The notes: generated from the letters alone by a model not told the origin. A stretch of 47,729 nucleotides of DNA from Actinomycetota bacterium (GCA_030645495.1 JAUSLV010000010.1:1-47729); one strand, 5' to 3'. Counted from the first letter of the stretch, positions 16,777 through 25,024 are shown. A program made the numbers and translations.

Positions 16777-17753
16777 GCGAGGAGATCAACTACCGCAAAG
16801 TCATCGCGGTCGCCCTGGCCGACGCGATGCGCGAAGACGACTCGGTGCTGCTTCTCGGTGAGGACGTGGGCGCCGCCGGCGGAGCCTTCAAGACCACCGC
16901 TGGCCTGTTCGAGGAGTTCGGTCCCAGGCGCGTGCGTGACACTCCGATCTCCGAGCAGGCGATTGTCGGGGCGGCAATCGGTTCGGCACTGTGCGGCCTA
17001 CGGCCTGTCGCTGAGATCATGTTCGCCGACTTCGCGGGCGTGTGCTTTGATCAGATTGCCAACCAACTGGCCAAGTACCGGTACATGACAGCCGGGCAGG
17101 CTCAACTCCCCGTCACCATCAGGATGGCCAACGGGGCGGGGGCGGGGTTCGCGGCCCAGCACAGCCAGGCCGCAGAGAACTGGTTCCTGTCGATCCCCGG
17201 GCTGAAGATCGCCGTGCCAGCAACGGTCCCCGATCTCTACCTCCTCCTGAGAGCAGCGATTCGAGACGACGATCCGGTGCTGGTGTTCGAGCACAAGAAC
17301 CTGTTCGCTCTCAAGGGATCGATCCCCCGCGGCGTCGCGCCGCTCCGACTCGGTGTGGCCGACATCGTGCGTCAGGGCAACGACGTGACCATGGTCGCGA
17401 CGCAGCAGATGCGGCATCGCGCCGTCGAAGCAGCCGACCTTCTCGTTCAGGAGGGCATCGAGGCGACCGTCATCGACCCTCGCACGCTCATTCCCTTCGA
17501 CGACGAGGCCGTGCGAGCGAGTCTGGAGCAGACCGCGCGCCTCATGGTCGTGCAGGAGACGGTCCAGGCCGGCTCGTGGGGCGCGTCCTTGATCGCGCGT
17601 ATGGTCCAGGACCACTTCGAGCTGTTCGACGCGCCACCCACGCTGCTCAGCACCCCCAACACGCCGGCGCCCTACGCGGCTGCCCTGGAGCGGGAATGGC
17701 TGCCATCAGTAGAGGACATCCGGATCGGTGCGCGCGAACTCGTCAAGTGGTAG
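16773..17753 (+). CDS. TPP-dependent 2-oxo acid dehydrogenase E1 component, beta subunit
   Basis: A 326-residue transketolase-like pyrimidine-binding and C-terminal domain protein. LLGEDVGAAGGAFKTT, DTPISEQAIVGAAIGSA (with the Glu that activates the TPP aminopyrimidine) and EIMFADFAG are all typical of E1-beta. The C-terminal half contains VIDPRTLIPFD. Start at ATG 16773 by 4-base overlap with the alpha gene. The alpha2beta2 heterotetramer would be the functional unit. Confidence 0.93.
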   Translation: MSEEINYRKVIAVALADAMREDDSVLLLGEDVGAAGGAFKTTAGLFEEFGPRRVRDTPISEQAIVGAAIGSALCGLRPVAEIMFADFAGVCFDQIANQLAKYRYMTAGQAQLPVTIRMANGAGAGFAAQHSQAAENWFLSIPGLKIAVPATVPDLYLLLRAAIRDDDPVLVFEHKNLFALKGSIPRGVAPLRLGVADIVRQGNDVTMVATQQMRHRAVEAADLLVQEGIEATVIDPRTLIPFDDEAVRASLEQTARLMVVQETVQAGSWGASLIARMVQDHFELFDAPPTLLSTPNTPAPYAAALEREWLPSVEDIRIGARELVKW

Positions 17754-17757
17754 CGAG

Positions 17758-18060
17758 TTGAACGACTACCTCGTCGTCCTTGAGTACGAGGCGGCGCAGC
17801 TCCCAGAGCAGGAACTGGTGGACTTGCGGCGCTCCGAAGCCGAGCGCTCGCACGAGCTCCAGTCCCAGGGAATCATCATTGGACTGTGGCGCCTTCCTGG
17901 ACGCAGGGCCTCATGCTCGCTGTGGCGCGTGCGCGATGCAGACGCCCTGCACGAGGCACTTGTTTCGCTGCCGTACTGGCCCTGGATGTCGGCGACGGTC
18001 ACGGCACTGGCCCAGCACCCGAACTGGGGCGGAGGTCCCGATGCCGCTCCTGGGTGTTGA
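17758..18060 (+). CDS. Muconolactone delta-isomerase-like small protein
   Basis: A 100-residue protein that resembles the muconolactone isomerase (MIase) family: a YLVVLEYEA first strand, the Glu/Arg-rich helix LRRSEAERSHELQSQGIIIG, then LWRLPGRRASCSLWRVRDADALHEALVSLP. Aromatic-pathway MIases move a double bond in a butenolide. Here, in a sugar operon, a lactone or enol isomerisation is a reasonable guess. The start is uncertain: TTG 17758 lies just after the E1-beta stop, while GTG 17728 would overlap it. It overlaps the next gene (18041) by 20 bases. Confidence 0.75.
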   Translation: MNDYLVVLEYEAAQLPEQELVDLRRSEAERSHELQSQGIIIGLWRLPGRRASCSLWRVRDADALHEALVSLPYWPWMSATVTALAQHPNWGGGPDAAPGC

Positions 18061-18904
18061 CACCTACACGTTCCACCGCAGATTCAGCGTCGAGCGGGCT
18101 GAGCGGAAGGCCCTAGAGGAACCGTGGACCATCGCCGATCTCGTGCGGGCCGTAGGGATTCTGGAGACGGACATCGTGAGCTACCAGACGATGTTCCTGC
18201 CGGACCCCACGCGCGCCGACTGTGCCGAGGCGCTGGAGGTGATCCGCACCGGACCACCGGCGATGTTCTCCTGGGGAGGAGATCTCGGATTGGACGGCGG
18301 GCGACGCCCGGATCGCTTGCACGAACTCACCGACTGGTGCCACCACTCTGAGGCCATAGGAGCATCCCTGATGCGCATCGTGGTCGGCGGACCACGAACG
18401 CGGCTGGAGACGTCCTTTGAAGGACGAGTCAAGAGGCTTGCACCGCTACTGCGGGAAGCGTGCTCAATCGCGGAGGACTGCGCGGTGTCGCTCGCGATCG
18501 AGACACACGCAGACAACACAGTCGCTGAGCTCCTCGAGATCATCGACGCGGCGGGCAACGACCGACTCGGCATCGTTCTCGATGTGGCGAATGCTGTCCG
18601 CGTGCTCGACGATCCCCTGGCTGCGCTCGACGTCGTCGGCAGGTCGTTGAAGATGGTGCACATTCGGGACATCCCGGCTGAAGTCCGCGACCAAAGACCC
18701 TGCCCGGGGGAGCCATGCGTTCCTCCGGGACATGGGTCCCTGCCTCTCGTCGAGATGCTGGATCACCTCCGAGCGGCGGACTTCGACGGAGTCCTGGCCC
18801 TTGAGTACGTGGCGCTCACCGAGGACTGGCCGGACGAAGTCGAGGCGGTCCGCGCCGGTATGACCTGGCTGAGATCGTCGACAACGGAGTGGAGTACGAC
18901 ATGA
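18041..18904 (+). CDS. Sugar phosphate isomerase/epimerase family TIM-barrel protein
   Basis: A 287-residue AP-endonuclease-2-type barrel. Candidate metal ligands are Glu in LAIETHADN, Asp in IVLDVANAV, His in MVHIRDI and Glu in LALEYVALTED. ATG 18041 is preceded by ggaggtcccg. The N-terminus MPLLGVDTYTFHRRF fits the first strand of this family. It overlaps the preceding and following genes, so it is translationally coupled. It is the third barrel of this superfamily in the island and not a recent duplicate of the others by eye. Confidence 0.9.
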   Translation: MPLLGVDTYTFHRRFSVERAERKALEEPWTIADLVRAVGILETDIVSYQTMFLPDPTRADCAEALEVIRTGPPAMFSWGGDLGLDGGRRPDRLHELTDWCHHSEAIGASLMRIVVGGPRTRLETSFEGRVKRLAPLLREACSIAEDCAVSLAIETHADNTVAELLEIIDAAGNDRLGIVLDVANAVRVLDDPLAALDVVGRSLKMVHIRDIPAEVRDQRPCPGEPCVPPGHGSLPLVEMLDHLRAADFDGVLALEYVALTEDWPDEVEAVRAGMTWLRSSTTEWSTT

Positions 18905-19878
18905 ATGTCACCGTTCTGGGCGGCACACGATTCATGGGGCGCAGGATCGTGTCGCGGCTCCTGCATGACGGCCACGCAGTGACGATCGTGCACCGAGGAA
19001 ACCACGCGGGAACGGCGACCCCTGGCGTAACGGAGATCGTCGGTGACCGCTCCGACCTGAGTGTGCTGGCCGCCGTGAAGGAGTCCGAGCCGGACGCAGT
19101 AGTGGACATGTCCGCCTACACAGCTCAGCAGTGCGCCGAGCTTCTGGACGCCGTGGGGGACGTGTCGCGTTGGGTGCATTGCTCCACTGGTGCTGTATAT
19201 GAGCAGAGCCCGGTCTTTCCCTGGGTCGAGGATTCCCCATATGGGCCGTGGGCACTCTGGGGACAGTACGGAATCGAGAAGTTGGGTTGTGAGCTTCTGC
19301 TCCGAGACAGACGCTCGGCGCAGGTTTCCGTGGTGTTCAGGCCCCCATACGTCCTAGGTCCAGGCAACTACGCCGCGCGCGAGGAGTTCATCCTCAATCG
19401 ACTCCTAGATGACGCGGAGATCCTCATCCAAGGCGACGGGGAGGGCCTCCTCCACATGGTGTCCGCAGACGAGATCGGACAGATGTTCGCCAGTGCCGTC
19501 ACCCACCCCCTGTCACCTGGGTTCCACCCTTTCAACGCTGCCGGCTCAAACTGCATCTCGAGCCTCGGACTCGTTCACCTCCTCGCTGAGATATGCGGTA
19601 CCACACCCCGCGTTCGGCACATCAGCCGTCCGGCGGACGGGACGCCCTTCGACACCGCCGATCACGTCTTCCCCTTCCCTGATGTGCCCTATGTGCTGGA
19701 CGGTGCGAAACTGGTAGAGCATGGGCTCGTCCCACAGCCGACTCCATTGACCGACGTCCTTCACGAGTCGTTCGAGTACCTCATGCGGAACCCTTCTCGC
19801 CGGACGTGGACCCGCACTGCCGCTGAGCTCTCCGCCGCATCGCAGAGTGCCGCTGCACCGGCAAGGCTTGGGCCGTAG
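18901..19878 (+). CDS. NAD-dependent epimerase/dehydratase family protein
   Basis: A 325-residue extended-SDR protein. The Rossmann motif GGTRFMGR (usually GxxGxxG) is at the N-terminus, with RGNHAG close to the second strand and the C-terminal substrate domain after FRPPYVLGPG. The catalytic Tyr-x3-Lys is replaced by YGIEKLG. ATG 18901 overlaps the upstream stop (ATGA) and has ggag 7 bases before it. This subgroup acts on free or nucleotide-linked sugars. It closes the six-gene operon, and no clear terminator follows. Confidence 0.88.
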   Translation: MNVTVLGGTRFMGRRIVSRLLHDGHAVTIVHRGNHAGTATPGVTEIVGDRSDLSVLAAVKESEPDAVVDMSAYTAQQCAELLDAVGDVSRWVHCSTGAVYEQSPVFPWVEDSPYGPWALWGQYGIEKLGCELLLRDRRSAQVSVVFRPPYVLGPGNYAAREEFILNRLLDDAEILIQGDGEGLLHMVSADEIGQMFASAVTHPLSPGFHPFNAAGSNCISSLGLVHLLAEICGTTPRVRHISRPADGTPFDTADHVFPFPDVPYVLDGAKLVEHGLVPQPTPLTDVLHESFEYLMRNPSRRTWTRTAAELSAASQSAAAPARLGP

Positions 19879-20053
19879 CAGTTTCGGCGCCGGCCCACGA
19901 CCAGGTGACGCTGCTGATGCTTGAGCTGACTAGTTCCGTGCCCCAAGTACGAAGAGGCTTGCCGACCGCCTGCGGGACGGCATCCAGGCACACCGTGACG
20001 GTTCGTCAGTGCCCGGTGAAGACGATCTCGTGAACCCGTCGGGCGCCCCAGGA
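19879..20053. other. Gap before the transposon scar
   Basis: Together with the scar it makes a 490-base interval (19879-20369) with no intact gene. In frame with the degenerate transposase there is a readable stretch from about 19946, so more of the transposase may extend to the left. Confidence 0.35.
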
Positions 20054-20155
20054 GTGACCGTGCTCGCGGCGCACTGGTACCTAAGGGCACGTGCCTGATA
20101 CCTGGACCTCGAAGAACTCCCCGCCGAGCGCGCCATCAACGCCAGCCACGTGGAC
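20054..20155 (+). pseudogene. Degenerate IS6-like transposase fragment
   Basis: The + frame reads VTVLAAHWYLRARA, a stop, then YLDLEELPAERAINASHVDD. This is recognisably the IS6/IS240-type N-terminus (compare the family pattern WYLRYxLSYRDVEELLAERG). An internal stop and the abrupt join to an IS3 end at 20153 show that it is dead. It marks an old transposition hot spot between the catabolic operon and the island end. Confidence 0.5.
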
Positions 20156-20205
20156 GACATCCTCCTCGACTCAATAGGAGGCGGAATCAAACCTGGGGCA
20201 CTTCA
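20153..20205 (-). repeat. Solo right end of an IS3-family element
   Basis: These 53 bases match 1345-1397 of the complete IS3 element at 47 positions, in the same orientation, and end in the same TGAAGTGCCCC-type terminus. No transposase gene accompanies them. It is either a leftover of a deleted copy or a recombination junction joined to the IS6-like fragment. Confidence 0.75.
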
Positions 20206-20369
20206 AGCCTCAGGGCCGATTGCCGCGATCACGAACACGTCGCCGACCCGCCGATACAGCGCCCGCCACGGGCTGCGACCCGTTGGACGGTCCGACGGCG
20301 ACGTACTTGGGTCCCACCAATGCCGAACTCAGCCGCAACGGAACCGGGCGGGCGGGCACGCTCGAACTC

Positions 20370-21650
20370 CTACCAATCCACGCGCAGCGCTTGCGGGTCA
20401 AACACCAGTTCAACTGAGCCGGTTGTCGCAACTGCCGATCGAACCTCGAACCCGATGCGAACTGTCCATGAAGTCCGTTCACGATTCCCTGCCACTGAGA
20501 ATCGGGCGATTGGAGAGCCCTGATCCGTACTGAACTCGAGATCGTCGTCACTGGTACTTGGCATCCAAGATCCGCTCGCCTTCCATTCAAATCCCGACCG
20601 CACGACGCCTACGATCTCTACGACAGCACGGCCATCTGCGGCGCGCCCGTCCGATTCCGCAATAGCAGACGGCTCTGCCAGCATTTCGAAGAAGCGGCTG
20701 GCCTGGTCGACGAACACGCGATCGCGATTGTGTCGTTCCAAGTAGGCCTCAACGTAGGTCATTCTCATCTCATCGTCGGCCGTTCGGAGACGGGACCGCG
20801 ACCCGGTCAACGAGCGAGCCAGCCCGACCAAAGATTCAGAATCCGTCAACGGCCGATCGCTTCGGATCTGAGCAACGCCATACGAGCCAGCTGGCCTCAC
20901 GCGTCCAACCAACCGCTCCGCACGCCTGACCCATCTAGGTCTCTGGAGTGACTCGGAGAACACGATGCAACGCATCAGGCGAGAGTCGGCGTCGTGCTCG
21001 CTGGCAGACACGTCCAGCGCGGCCAGCGCGTCATCCCCCACATCACGCTTCGCCTGCGCAAGCTCGGCCTGCTCGTCCCTGTCAACGGAGTGCGCGAGCC
21101 GTTCGATGGCGGTCAACAGCACCGCGACGGCTAGGGCAATCCAAATACTGTCCACCAATGCCGCCGACGACGGAAATGCCCACTCAAGATGCGGCGCTGC
21201 AAGCATTCCGAGCACAGCGGCCAACAACAGTGCGACCGTCAGGGCGAGGTTGTAAGCGGCGACGAGCGAACCCCTGTGCTTCCGCGAGCGTGCCTTCCAA
21301 GACGCGCGAATCGAGGTAAGTCCTACATGCGAGAGGGCTAAGGCCGCCACGGCGAGCGCGGGAGAGCCTCCGACTGCGGTAGCCAGATGCGCCGTCAACG
21401 CGGATGCTGAAAAGACAACAAGCAGTCGCGAGGTCAAATGCCAAAGGACGACTCGTCGCGAGAATAGGTCGTATCTTGTGGAGACGGTTCGATAGCCCGC
21501 GGGCCATTCATCCTCGACGTGCCGGTAGAAGACCCACAGGACCCCAGACATGCCGGCGCCGACCAGAATTGAGGCCAGCGCCGTGAGCATGGACAGACTC
21601 TCCTTGACGCACTGAGACTCGTCAACCGCAGTGCTGAGGCCGCCCGGCAT
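20370..21650 (-). CDS. Hypothetical membrane protein
   Basis: A 426-residue protein, family not recognised. About four or five hydrophobic segments fill the first half (LTALASILVGAGMSGVLWVF near 22-41; LLVVFSASALTAHLA near 75-90; LALTVALLLAAVLGML near 134-150; IWIALAVAVLLTAIERL near 169-185), followed by a charged, probably cytosolic domain of about 240 residues. ATG 21590 (MLTALASIL) is an attractive alternative start. It stands alone between the transposon scar and the HNH gene and may be island cargo such as a defence or stress function, but nothing in the sequence shows it. Confidence 0.7.
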   Translation of the reverse strand: MPGGLSTAVDESQCVKESLSMLTALASILVGAGMSGVLWVFYRHVEDEWPAGYRTVSTRYDLFSRRVVLWHLTSRLLVVFSASALTAHLATAVGGSPALAVAALALSHVGLTSIRASWKARSRKHRGSLVAAYNLALTVALLLAAVLGMLAAPHLEWAFPSSAALVDSIWIALAVAVLLTAIERLAHSVDRDEQAELAQAKRDVGDDALAALDVSASEHDADSRLMRCIVFSESLQRPRWVRRAERLVGRVRPAGSYGVAQIRSDRPLTDSESLVGLARSLTGSRSRLRTADDEMRMTYVEAYLERHNRDRVFVDQASRFFEMLAEPSAIAESDGRAADGRAVVEIVGVVRSGFEWKASGSWMPSTSDDDLEFSTDQGSPIARFSVAGNRERTSWTVRIGFEVRSAVATTGSVELVFDPQALRVDW

Positions 21651-21694
21651 GCACTCAGGACCCTTTCAGCAACTGAGGAGTGGCACTGCGCCAC

Positions 21695-23074
21695 TTACGT
21701 AGCGAGCCTTCGGCCTGTGCTATTGAATCGTTCATATCGGGCGCCACGACACACAAGGCACTCTCGGTAACTGACGTCCTTTCCGTTCTTCCTTCGAGTG
21801 AGGATCAGCGTGTTGTCCTCGCTGCGCGGGTGGCCGTTGCGGCACTCAGCCACGAGCTGGGCAGCCGTCGACTTGTAGCCGTACTTCCTACGCGCGTACA
21901 GGCGCGCGCACTCCCGACACTCCCCATTCGCCGGGTTCACGCCCACTTCGGACAGCACGTGTCCCTTCCCGCACACATCTCGAGTCGCGGACTTCATCGC
22001 ATATGCGCTGACGGCGGAACTCCGACACCCGAGGCAGGCTCCACGACGAGTGCGTCCCACAACGTTCATATCGTGACCCCACGCGCACCAGCCCTCATCC
22101 CAGCATGCACGGCACTGCGTTCCCCTGCGTCCGCAGTCCCACGTGTCATGACCCTGCGCACAGAAGCGCTCCACCACAGCGTTCTTCCGCTGTCCGCGCG
22201 CGAAATCGATGTCTGCCTGGCACTGGCGACACCGACCGGATGGAAACCTTCCCACTAGGGCGTACTCGTGCCCACGCGCACACCGCTCGGCGATTTCGGT
22301 TCGGCGCGGCACGTACGCACGACGGCTATTGCGGCTGGCCGTAACCTCGTAGCACGCTACACAGGACCCTTGCGTGGTCCGCCCAACGTCGGCAAATCTG
22401 TGACCACGCCTGCAGCGGTCCTTTGGCTGCTTGTCCAGCATCCGCGCAACATTCTCCGATCGGGTGACCGGCTCCAGGTGGTCGGGATTGATGCATCTCG
22501 GATTGCGACACACGTGATCCAGGTCCAGCCCTGACCCAATACTGCCCTTCAGCAGCTCGTACGTGACTCTGTGGACGTATCGCGTTCGGCCCCTGAGACT
22601 CATCACGCCATACCCTCGAACGAGGGCTCCCGTCCAGACCCAGCACTGATCAGTGCCGAAGCCATCGGTTCGGCTGGCGATGCGCTCTTCAATTGAGGTC
22701 GCCGCAAAAGCACCACCGACCCGGTCACGCCGCGACAGATTCACTTGCCGCGTCACCAACTCCAGGTGCTCAGGGTTGACACATCCGCGATCCCGACACG
22801 TGTGGTCGATCTCCATCCCCTCGGGAATGTCTCCAACGAACGCGGCGTATGCGAATCGGTGCGCTCCCATTGCTACGCCATTCACCGTGATCGTCGTGTA
22901 GCCGCTACTGCGGGCCCGCGAAAAGCGAAACCAGCAGCCATTGGGCTGAGGCTCCACGAAAGCGAGGAAACGATCGACATGGTCCGCCACGGATTCTTGG
23001 ATGACAGGTCGGCTCGGAGCCACGTGGGAAGTCTCCCACCGGACCAAGCAGCGAGGAGGTCCCCCAGCTTCCAC
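21695..23074 (-). CDS. Double HNH endonuclease with six CxxGH/CxxC zinc repeats
   Basis: A 459-residue protein in two parts. Residues 45-115 and 142-212 are two tandem HNH_3-type nuclease modules, each with HR.xY and IDH/LDH.CR.xxCxNPDHLE.VT motifs. Residues 221-442 hold six zinc-finger-like repeats of form CxxGHx(n)CxxC (221, 265, 305, 330, 368 and 411). Homing-type or phage HNH proteins often carry DNA-binding zinc modules, but six is unusual. GTG 23023, preceded by gggag, is an alternative start. The gene abuts the att repeat at 23150, the usual place for island cargo. Nuclease activity is inferred from motifs. Confidence 0.85.
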   Translation of the reverse strand: MEAGGPPRCLVRWETSHVAPSRPVIQESVADHVDRFLAFVEPQPNGCWFRFSRARSSGYTTITVNGVAMGAHRFAYAAFVGDIPEGMEIDHTCRDRGCVNPEHLELVTRQVNLSRRDRVGGAFAATSIEERIASRTDGFGTDQCWVWTGALVRGYGVMSLRGRTRYVHRVTYELLKGSIGSGLDLDHVCRNPRCINPDHLEPVTRSENVARMLDKQPKDRCRRGHRFADVGRTTQGSCVACYEVTASRNSRRAYVPRRTEIAERCARGHEYALVGRFPSGRCRQCQADIDFARGQRKNAVVERFCAQGHDTWDCGRRGTQCRACWDEGWCAWGHDMNVVGRTRRGACLGCRSSAVSAYAMKSATRDVCGKGHVLSEVGVNPANGECRECARLYARRKYGYKSTAAQLVAECRNGHPRSEDNTLILTRRKNGKDVSYRECLVCRGARYERFNSTGRRLAT

Positions 23075-23149
23075 TTGGGGGTCGGCGCGCGCGCTTGACC
23101 GGGCGTGACGACATGGTCAGCGACGTTGCGGGACCCCATCGGAGCCCCA

Positions 23150-23640
23150 ACCAGCCCACAGTTCCCTTGGGGCTACCTATCCCCGAGGGAGCGTTGCGTG
23201 CAGGATCTCCGGCCCGTCCGGCTTCACGCTCTGGACCTCAGCACCGCCCGTGCGTTGCGCGTCAATCACGGATTCGCTGCATTTCCTGCCCGAGGTTGGG
23301 GCTAGGCTTGGGGCTAAGGCCGCGAAATCCCCACAAATCGGTCAGCCACGGCCCCGTGCGAGATCGCCCAAAGTCGTTACGCCGCAACAGTTTTCGCGCG
23401 AGCCGCCTCGGGGACTTGAACCCCGGACCTACGCATTACGAGACAACTTCCCGCCCTCACGTCCATGAGGAGAATCCAGCATTACCAGCGGTATTCGTCC
23501 CCTGCAGACCCACTGAGACGGACCCAGGCCACTGGAGATAGGGCTAGCGGTGGGGCTAGTTTTCTGCCCCCCTCGCGGCCGCTTGGCTCCTTGGACTTAC
23601 GCACCACCGATGCGTTGGCGAGGGAACGTGCGCTGCCGCC
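23150..23640. repeat. att region 2: arm repeats, tRNA-Thr 3' fragment, second arm pair
   Basis: The block up to 23444 is homologous to 41893-42185, and the block 23482-23640 to 1399-1570. It holds the inverted pair ggggct (23169)/tatcccc, the arm pair ggggctag (23298) and ggggctaa (23310), the tRNA fragment, and the arm pair agggctag (23540) and ggggctag (23552). Each direct pair is 12 bases apart, as expected for tyrosine-integrase arm sites. It reads as a junction between two elements inserted at the same site. Confidence 0.7.
23385..23444 (-). repeat. Direct repeat with 3' part of tRNA-Thr(CGT) (att core)
   Basis: On the minus strand this contains CTCGTAA (an anticodon loop with CGT), the variable loop, the T arm CGGGG-TTCAAGT-CCCCG and the acceptor strand AGGCGGC plus T. 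That is the 3' half of a tRNA-Thr(CGT). The 5' half is missing, so it is not a functional tRNA. 59 of 60 bases are identical to 42126-42185. Integration into tRNA 3' ends leaves exactly such duplications. Confidence 0.8.
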
Positions 23641-23945
23641 CAACGATAGAACCGGGCTGGTGTGAGGGAAGCCGAGCTGCGGCACGAACGCCTCCAAATT
23701 CTCAACAGCGTGCAGCAGGACATCGGACCGTGGACGGCACCTTCTGCTGGCACCTCAAGCACGAACTCCTCGAACGTCCGTATCAGGACTGAATGGCTGA
23801 GCGTCCCCACGAGGAGCGACCCTTCGGCGTCGTGTCGATCGCCGCCAGTTGTGCGGGTCTGTCGAGACCTGCACCTATGGCTCTGAGTGCCCGGTTTGTG
23901 ACACGGCTATCCCTACTTGTCCGGAGTGTTGGAAAGCCGAGGACT
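23641..23945. other. Gap with possible zinc-ribbon gene remnant
   Basis: There is no intact gene. In one + frame, 23852-23935 encodes CxxC-x6-CxxC spacing (ECPVCDTAIPTCPECWKAED). It looks like a small zinc ribbon but has no start or ribosome-binding site and runs into the SDR gene on the other strand. It is probably a fragment left at the island edge. Confidence 0.3.
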
Positions 23946-24707
23946 CTAGCCGTTCAGAGGTAGGCCATACGCCGCCAACCCGCCGTCAACGAGAAGATCA
24001 GCCCCGGTCACATAGGACGACGCGTCGGAGGCGAGAAACCAGACGGCCTCGGCCACCTCCTGTGGAGTACCCAGGCGGTTTGCCGGAATCCGCGATCGCA
24101 GTTGCTCTGTGTCGATCGCACCCGAGGCGATGTTTCGATTCACCAGGTCCGTCGCCGTATAGCCGGGGCTGACCGAGTTCACTCGAATTCCCCTTGGTGC
24201 CCACTCGATCGCCAGAGACCGCACGAGGCCAATTACTCCCGCCTTTGAGGCGCTGTACGCGGCGCGTCCCCCGAAGCCCAAATGGCCGTGTACCGAGCCG
24301 ATGGCCACGATCGAGCCGCCAGCTTCCATTGCGGTCGCCGCCTGCCTCGCGCCGAAGAACACCGAGCTCAGATTCACGTCGACGATCCGCTGCCACTCGG
24401 AATCCGGGTAGTGAAGGGAGTTGCCGGGATTGCTGATTCCAGCGCAGGCGCAAAAGATTCCGAAGCGGTCTGCAAGGCCCTGGGCCGTGGTAATGGCCCG
24501 CTTGAGTGTCCGGGCGTCGCCTGACGACCCTTGGACGAAGTGGGCAGATGACGTGATCGCGGCAGGGGGCTCCTGCAAGTCGATCTGCACAACTGCGACG
24601 CCTGCCTGGACGAACCGGGCAACGATCGCTGCTCCGATGCCGCTCGATCCGCCTGTGACGACCGCTGAGAGAATGGGACCATTCGACGCCGTTCCATTCT
24701 CATTCAT
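23946..24707 (-). CDS. Short-chain dehydrogenase/reductase
   Basis: A 253-residue classical SDR with TGGSSGIG cofactor motif, Ser in AIGSVHG, YSASK catalytic Tyr/Lys and SPGYTATD. The usual NAG is CAG here. ATG 24707 (MNENGTAS) is preferred because upstream residues in frame are not SDR-like. It is the last gene of the leftward operon that starts with the solute-binding protein at 29706, and it likely oxidises a sugar or sugar acid in the same pathway. Confidence 0.92.
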   Translation of the reverse strand: MNENGTASNGPILSAVVTGGSSGIGAAIVARFVQAGVAVVQIDLQEPPAAITSSAHFVQGSSGDARTLKRAITTAQGLADRFGIFCACAGISNPGNSLHYPDSEWQRIVDVNLSSVFFGARQAATAMEAGGSIVAIGSVHGHLGFGGRAAYSASKAGVIGLVRSLAIEWAPRGIRVNSVSPGYTATDLVNRNIASGAIDTEQLRSRIPANRLGTPQEVAEAVWFLASDASSYVTGADLLVDGGLAAYGLPLNG

Positions 24708-24724
24708 GCGTTGATCACCATCTT

Positions 24725-25024
24725 CTAGGACCTTCGCGGATTGTTCGTTGTTAACCAGGTGTCGCCAACATATTTGCTTTCGAGGTACTCCAAGGGCCCC
24801 ATCGTGGCCTCCCACCCTGCCGATACCGCTTCGTTTGGCTCCACGACTACGCCTTCGGGGATGATGCCGCGACTAGCGGCGCGAGCGAGCAGGTGACCAG
24901 CGGCAGGATCACGCACCTCGAACTTGTGCGAAACGCATGAATGTCCCCTCGAGAAGTCAATCAACAACGCGTTGGGAACTTTTGAAAGCTGCTCTGCCAC
25001 GGCCCCCACACGGTGGGATTTCAT
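24725..25024 (-). CDS. Conserved-looking small protein of unknown function
   Basis: 99 residues and no family recognised. Features are VSHKFEVRDPAAGHLLAR, GIIPEGVVVEPNEAV and the aromatic-rich end GPLEYLESKYVGDTW. It has no signal peptide or membrane segment. Its ATG overlaps the TGA of the Ldh2-type gene (ATGA), and it is followed 17 bases later by the SDR, so it is probably a real, translationally coupled gene. It may be an auxiliary subunit or small enzyme of the pathway. Confidence 0.65.
   Translation of the reverse strand: MKSHRVGAVAEQLSKVPNALLIDFSRGHSCVSHKFEVRDPAAGHLLARAASRGIIPEGVVVEPNEAVSAGWEATMGPLEYLESKYVGDTWLTTNNPRRS

Larger units (their letters stand above)
1399..23384. mobile_element. 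Genomic island A (putative, tRNA-Thr-associated)
   Basis: This segment lies between the truncated att region at 1399 and the tRNA-Thr 3' fragment at 23385. It carries a sugar-catabolism regulon (2760-19878) plus typical island cargo: transposon scar, membrane protein and HNH protein. No integrase is inside, so it is either a defective element or one mobilised in trans. The boundaries are inferred from repeats only. Confidence 0.5.

Noticed and set aside
21723-21736. Tenth LacI-type operator (TTGAATCGTTCATA)
   Set aside because: The right arm is lost and the site lies inside the C-terminal coding end of the HNH gene, away from any promoter.
23401-23442. Functional tRNA-Thr gene
   Set aside because: Only the anticodon loop to the acceptor 3' strand is present. 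No D arm or 5' acceptor strand lies next to it, and the same holds at 42142-42183.
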